Notes under the pieces: model-generated
The model's database searches: none
What the model was told of the DNA's origin: nothing
The model's input: only the letters and a program-made list of their open reading frames with translations
Position numbers and translations under genes: made by a program
Shown: piece by piece, positions 37,350 through 64,000 of the stretch
Layout: every line of letters starts with the position of its first letter
Position numbering within the stretch: the first letter of the stretch is position 1
NCBI GenBank assembly: GCA_905116865.2
Contig: CAJHNH020000797.1
Coordinates: 35,001-99,000 of the forward strand
DNA from: Candidula unifasciata
Lineage: Eukaryota; Mollusca; Gastropoda; Stylommatophora; Geomitridae
DNA length: 64,000 bases
Direction: 5' to 3'

Positions 37350-37835
37350 ATTATACGTCTGTAGTTAAGCATCTGCTAGTATAACAAAATCGCAATTCTG
37401 AAAACCTACATCCTCTTTGAAGCAGCCTACGACAGTCAAACGTGGACGTATCTCGCAGACCCTGAGGAAGACAATACAGGCTTGTCAGCGGATATGCTTC
37501 AGAAATGAAGATTCTCAGAATGTCGTGGAAAAATAAGAAAAGACAAACTGGCACCTAAAGGATCAAGGAGAGTGGGCTAGTAAACAGCATCTTGTCTCAG
37601 AAACTGAAATATTCTGGCCATATCACGTTGCACGGTTGACTGGAACAACAACCAATACCAGAAGGCGTGGTACCAGAGAAGAGGGGCGGGGTCTAGCTGC
37701 AGGAAGATGGGCACATGATATAAGTGACATCTTGGGTAGGAGGAAAGTGCACAAGACGGGAAAGTTGGCGAGGGGCTGAGAACCATTCAGGCAAACTGTT
37801 GTGGCCGTGACGGAAGCACTGCCGCCTAAAGAAAG
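37350..37835 (+). mobile_element. Decayed LINE 3' end (RT C-terminal)
   Basis: Shifting frames read KIAILKTYILFEAAYDSQTW, then LGEWASKQHLVSETEIFWPY, RRRGTREEGRGLAAGRWAHD and ISDILGRRK. The layout matches the C-terminus of RTE/L2-type polymerases (the ETWT / YFGHI / GRxARGR order). Many stops are present. Confidence 0.55.
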
Positions 37836-38680
37836 GAAAGATAGACTAAGACAAGAGGACTCTCGAGTCACTAACAGTATAGGAAATAAACTGAAAACTG
37901 AGCTTTCAGTAGAGGCCATGTACCTGAGACATGCTAAAGATCTTTGGGGTTTATCCAACCAATTATGCAAAGTGGCTTGGAAACTTTTTCATGTGGGGTG
38001 GAGGGGAAGGGGGGGGAGGGGTCGCTGACCTGGAGTAAAGATTGGCGGGAAAGAGACATGTTAACGAACTCGGGAGGTTTGGGTTAGTTGATAATGTGTT
38101 CTGGGTAAGAGCGGTCTTGAAGGAAACCTTCTGCAAAAGAACAGTACCATGGAGGAGAAAGCCGGCTGGTGAGGTGTCGCTAGTTGAGAGACATGGCAGA
38201 CCTATGTGAGCTTTGTGACCTGTGCCAGATAATGCAAGACACCCTTTTTTATGATTCGTTACATGTCACTTGTGGTCATGGTACTGGGTTGGCTGTATGG
38301 TAGTCAGTATTTGGCTTATTATTTGTAGAGTAGACGTATCTAGTTGGCTAACTGGTAATAACTGATTTTTTGTATTGATATCATCTGAGTTGTGTAATAT
38401 AACAGTTACGACTTTGTTTTTAAGTTCCCTAATAAACATTATTGTTACTTGTTATTCGTTTTTTTCACAGTGAGCTTGTTGAGTATAGGAGTGGTACTAT
38501 TATTTAGTTGTCGTAGTCGTTATACTACTTTCATACATCCACTGACCATTACCTGATCGTCTGGGGGGGGGGGGGGTAGACGTGTTACTACACTCTCCAC
38601 ATAGGGGGAACTTTTGTCTTCTTATACATCATTTAATTATTATTATTTTCAAAACAATGTTTTCCCGTAATGAAATTAAA

Positions 38681-38920
38681 TAATGCGGATACAAACAATA
38701 CATTGCACAATTTATTGCCAGGCATATTTCGCTGTATCTCATCAGGTGCGTTACTACAGAGAGAGACAACGTATCGGAGAAACTATTCGCATTTCAGTTG
38801 AATTTATTCAGTGTTGAGCTTTATTTTATGTTGATGTAACTCTGTAGTAACGCACCTGATGAGATACAGCGAAATATGCCTGGCAATAAATTGTGCAATG
38901 TATTGTTTGTATACGCATTA
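38681..38920. mobile_element. MITE with 81-bp terminal inverted repeats
   Basis: Arms 38,681-38,761 and 38,840-38,920 are inverted copies with one or two differences ('taatgcggatacaaacaata' outward, 'gtgcgttactacagag' inward). The spacer is 78 bp. There is no coding capacity. Solo arms of the same family occur at 17,995-18,055 and 45,243-45,318. Confidence 0.8.
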
Positions 38921-38959
38921 TATTATTATTTTCGTCTGTCTTTCTCTACTTTTATAAAT

Positions 38960-39360
38960 GTCCGTTTTTCTCTCTATCTATCCCCTCTTTAAAATGTACC
39001 TGGTACACTGTGATGAGAACGACGTTCTGCAAAGGACCTACTTTCTGATGAACGTTATCTATGTCTGCCTCTTGGTCTACTACTATTCGGTACTTTTCTC
39101 AGTTTCTGTCTCTCTTGTATCTGCTATTCTCTCCATATACCTTAAACATTACCGGCGCTGTCTATTAGCCCTTATGATCCCAGAATTTACTGCTGATTTA
39201 AACAGAATTTCGTCGTTGCTTCTCACTCTCCTGTCTTGGCTGTTGGCATCTTTAAAGTGTCCAGACATTCGACGTAAGACTTATCGAAAGTATGCACTAA
39301 AGCTCTGTCTCGTTCAGTTGTATTTTCGCTTTCAGATCTGTTGGTCTGATCAATCTTAGA
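38960..39360 (-). mobile_element. Decayed LINE 3' fragment
   Basis: The plus strand is open for 133 codons by chance. The minus strand carries RPRGRHR and related pieces, and the DNA aligns by eye with the LINE piece inside the hAT element (24,090-24,720). Shared strings include 'ctgcctcttggtctac', 'catcttt.a.gtgt' and 'cgtaagact'. The plus-strand frame has no recognisable product. Confidence 0.5.
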
Positions 39361-39690
39361 ACTATTATATTGTTAGTGTTACGAGACAGAATATTTATTT
39401 TAGCAGACATGTCAGTACCTAACATAAATATAAAACACAATTTCCCTGACTGTCAAAAACGCTCCTAGAAAACAGTCTCAACACGTGTAACCATCTTATC
39501 AAACATTTGCGTAAACCACGTAGTGAACATTGTGTCGACTCTTACAAAAATATAATAAAGTAACTTCTCTCAATGCCTATACCAAGTTAATAATCAGAAG
39601 ATCATCAAAAGCACAGAGATTGTGACCAGTTATAGGCTCCACACTTTTAAAGCCTAGGCGTTTGTACCTGCTATCACTTGTGCAGTGTCG

Positions 39691-62900
<23,210 letters not shown>

Positions 62901-64000
62901 CTGCAAATACAAAAATATTAAAACTAGTTTTTGTGTAACGGTTGTTACACTAAAATTTTAGCGGCTGTTCAATGAGGCTCAGTTTCCGTCCTAACTGACC
63001 AGTGATGATTGCCTTTGAAAACTATCGCCTTCCATTCAGTCCTGTCTATATCTGTAAGATGTTTATATAGACAACCTCGAGTAGATGATTCAATAATTTC
63101 TCCGATAACAGTTTGTACATCAGACAATAAAACTGTCACCTTACATGTAGTAGAACATTCTAGTCACGCGTCAACGTGCTTCGTTTATTATTCTCAATAT
63201 TATAATGTTCCAGGCTCCAGTTTGATATCTTGGCAAGCTGCCTTGTTTTGTTTTTTCCCCACTTATGCAACACGAACGGAATGACATGCACTTCAGGGTC
63301 GAATTATCATATCAATACATGTTGTTGTTGAAGCCAGCATTATTCTGGTTCTAGACAAGTACTGAATGAAGCACTTTGAGCAAACTGCACGCAGTGCACG
63401 GCACATTATTATGGACTCGGTTAGGAGGAAAATTAAAGTAATTATGCATAATTTTTATACAGTAACTGAGTTTTCAAATTCTGACTTTTTCTTCTTAGCT
63501 TTGTTTTATTAAAATTGTTTTAATTATCAAAATATTACTAAAACTATCCGATGCAAGGCATTTTTTAAAATTCTTGTTTTTTTTTTTTTTTTTTACGTCT
63601 TTCTAAATTATTTTTGAGTGACTGATTTGTTCTGTCTTACTCTTAAGTATCGATAAATATTTATCAGTCCCCATTTTTTTCCCTATACGAAGAATGGCCC
63701 AATCGTTAAAGCTGAAAATAAACACTTCGTTATATGTCAACACACCTCCAGATTTGATCGTATTGGTGCAGAACATTGGAAACATGATGATTTTCTTCAG
63801 TGAACTTAGTTTTTAAGTAAAAAATGTAGCTGCCATTATCTGTTGACTTTGTAGCATCAAAGAGGAACTTCGCTAAGAACAAAACAAACTCGTCATCATC
63901 GGCTGAAACATCTACAAAAATGTGCTGCATTACTTCAGATCGGGGTTTCGTTAACGTGAGGAATTCGTCCCATTAACAGTCACATTGATTGTAGCAACAA
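62901..64000. other. Upstream of gene B exon 1
   Basis: The part at about 63,150-63,380 aligns by eye with 28,650-28,830 upstream of gene A ('cagtcacgcgt', 'attataat', 'tgatat'), so the tandem duplication covers this flank. A 5' untranslated exon and promoter should lie here or beyond but cannot be placed. Confidence 0.55.

Noticed and set aside
38958..39359. 133-codon plus-strand hydrophobic frame
   Set aside because: The DNA aligns with an antisense LINE fragment at 24.1-24.7 kb, so the plus frame is accidental.

Overview
This is a eukaryotic, repeat-rich, AT-rich window with intron-exon genes. The signs point to a lophotrochozoan, most likely a gastropod mollusc. The evidence is a single-exon rhodopsin-class receptor of the kind expanded in sea-slug genomes, tRNA-derived SINEs, RTE- and R2-like LINEs, Helitrons and very long micro- and minisatellites. 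The taxon is an inference; nothing in the sequence names it.

Two tandem paralogous genes on the minus strand dominate the window. Both encode an AMP-forming acyl-CoA synthetase / acyl-adenylate ligase of the ANL superfamily. Gene B (62,900 down to 39,691) shows nine coding exons in collinear order, from an N-terminal exon to a stop codon. Phases and exon sizes fit together, except at the end of exon 1. Gene A (28,401 down to 7,531) shows exons 1-5 with identical phases. Its exons 6-9 are not visible and must lie beyond the left edge or be lost. The duplication includes non-coding sequence upstream of exon 1. Each copy carries a lesion: gene A has a 1-bp deletion in exon 3, and gene B has an in-frame stop and a lost end of exon 1. 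Either one or both are decaying, or the assembly or splicing differs from what is inferred here.

Between the two, on the plus strand at 31,639-32,700, lies one intact intronless seven-transmembrane receptor of 353 codons. It is the only uninterrupted complete gene in the window.

Nearly everything else is intronic or intergenic repeat. Mobile elements include a decayed R2-like (zinc-finger, RT, restriction-like endonuclease) LINE at 9.8-13.0 kb, an RTE-like LINE at 13.45-14.78 kb, and several 3' LINE stubs. There is also an RNase H-bearing LINE end at 60.5-61.5 kb, a non-autonomous Helitron with both ends intact (49,445-51,377), and a PIF1-type Helitron helicase remnant (42.8-43.3 kb). A hAT-type element (23,938-24,997) has a recognisable target duplication. 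Fold-back/MITE elements and about ten SINE copies or fragments complete the set.

Tandem arrays include a 59-bp minisatellite (about 2.6 kb), a 23-bp minisatellite (about 1.9 kb), a 760-bp GATA array and a 400-bp CATA array. Arrays of 15, 17, 18, 27, 29, 32, 38, 47 and 54 bp are also present, mostly inside introns and some within 20-30 bp of splice sites.

The most novel-looking signal is a roughly 166-bp repeat present three times (9,328; 13,231; 57,981). By eye it folds into a multibranched RNA with compensatory changes in several helices. Two copies bracket the R2-like element.
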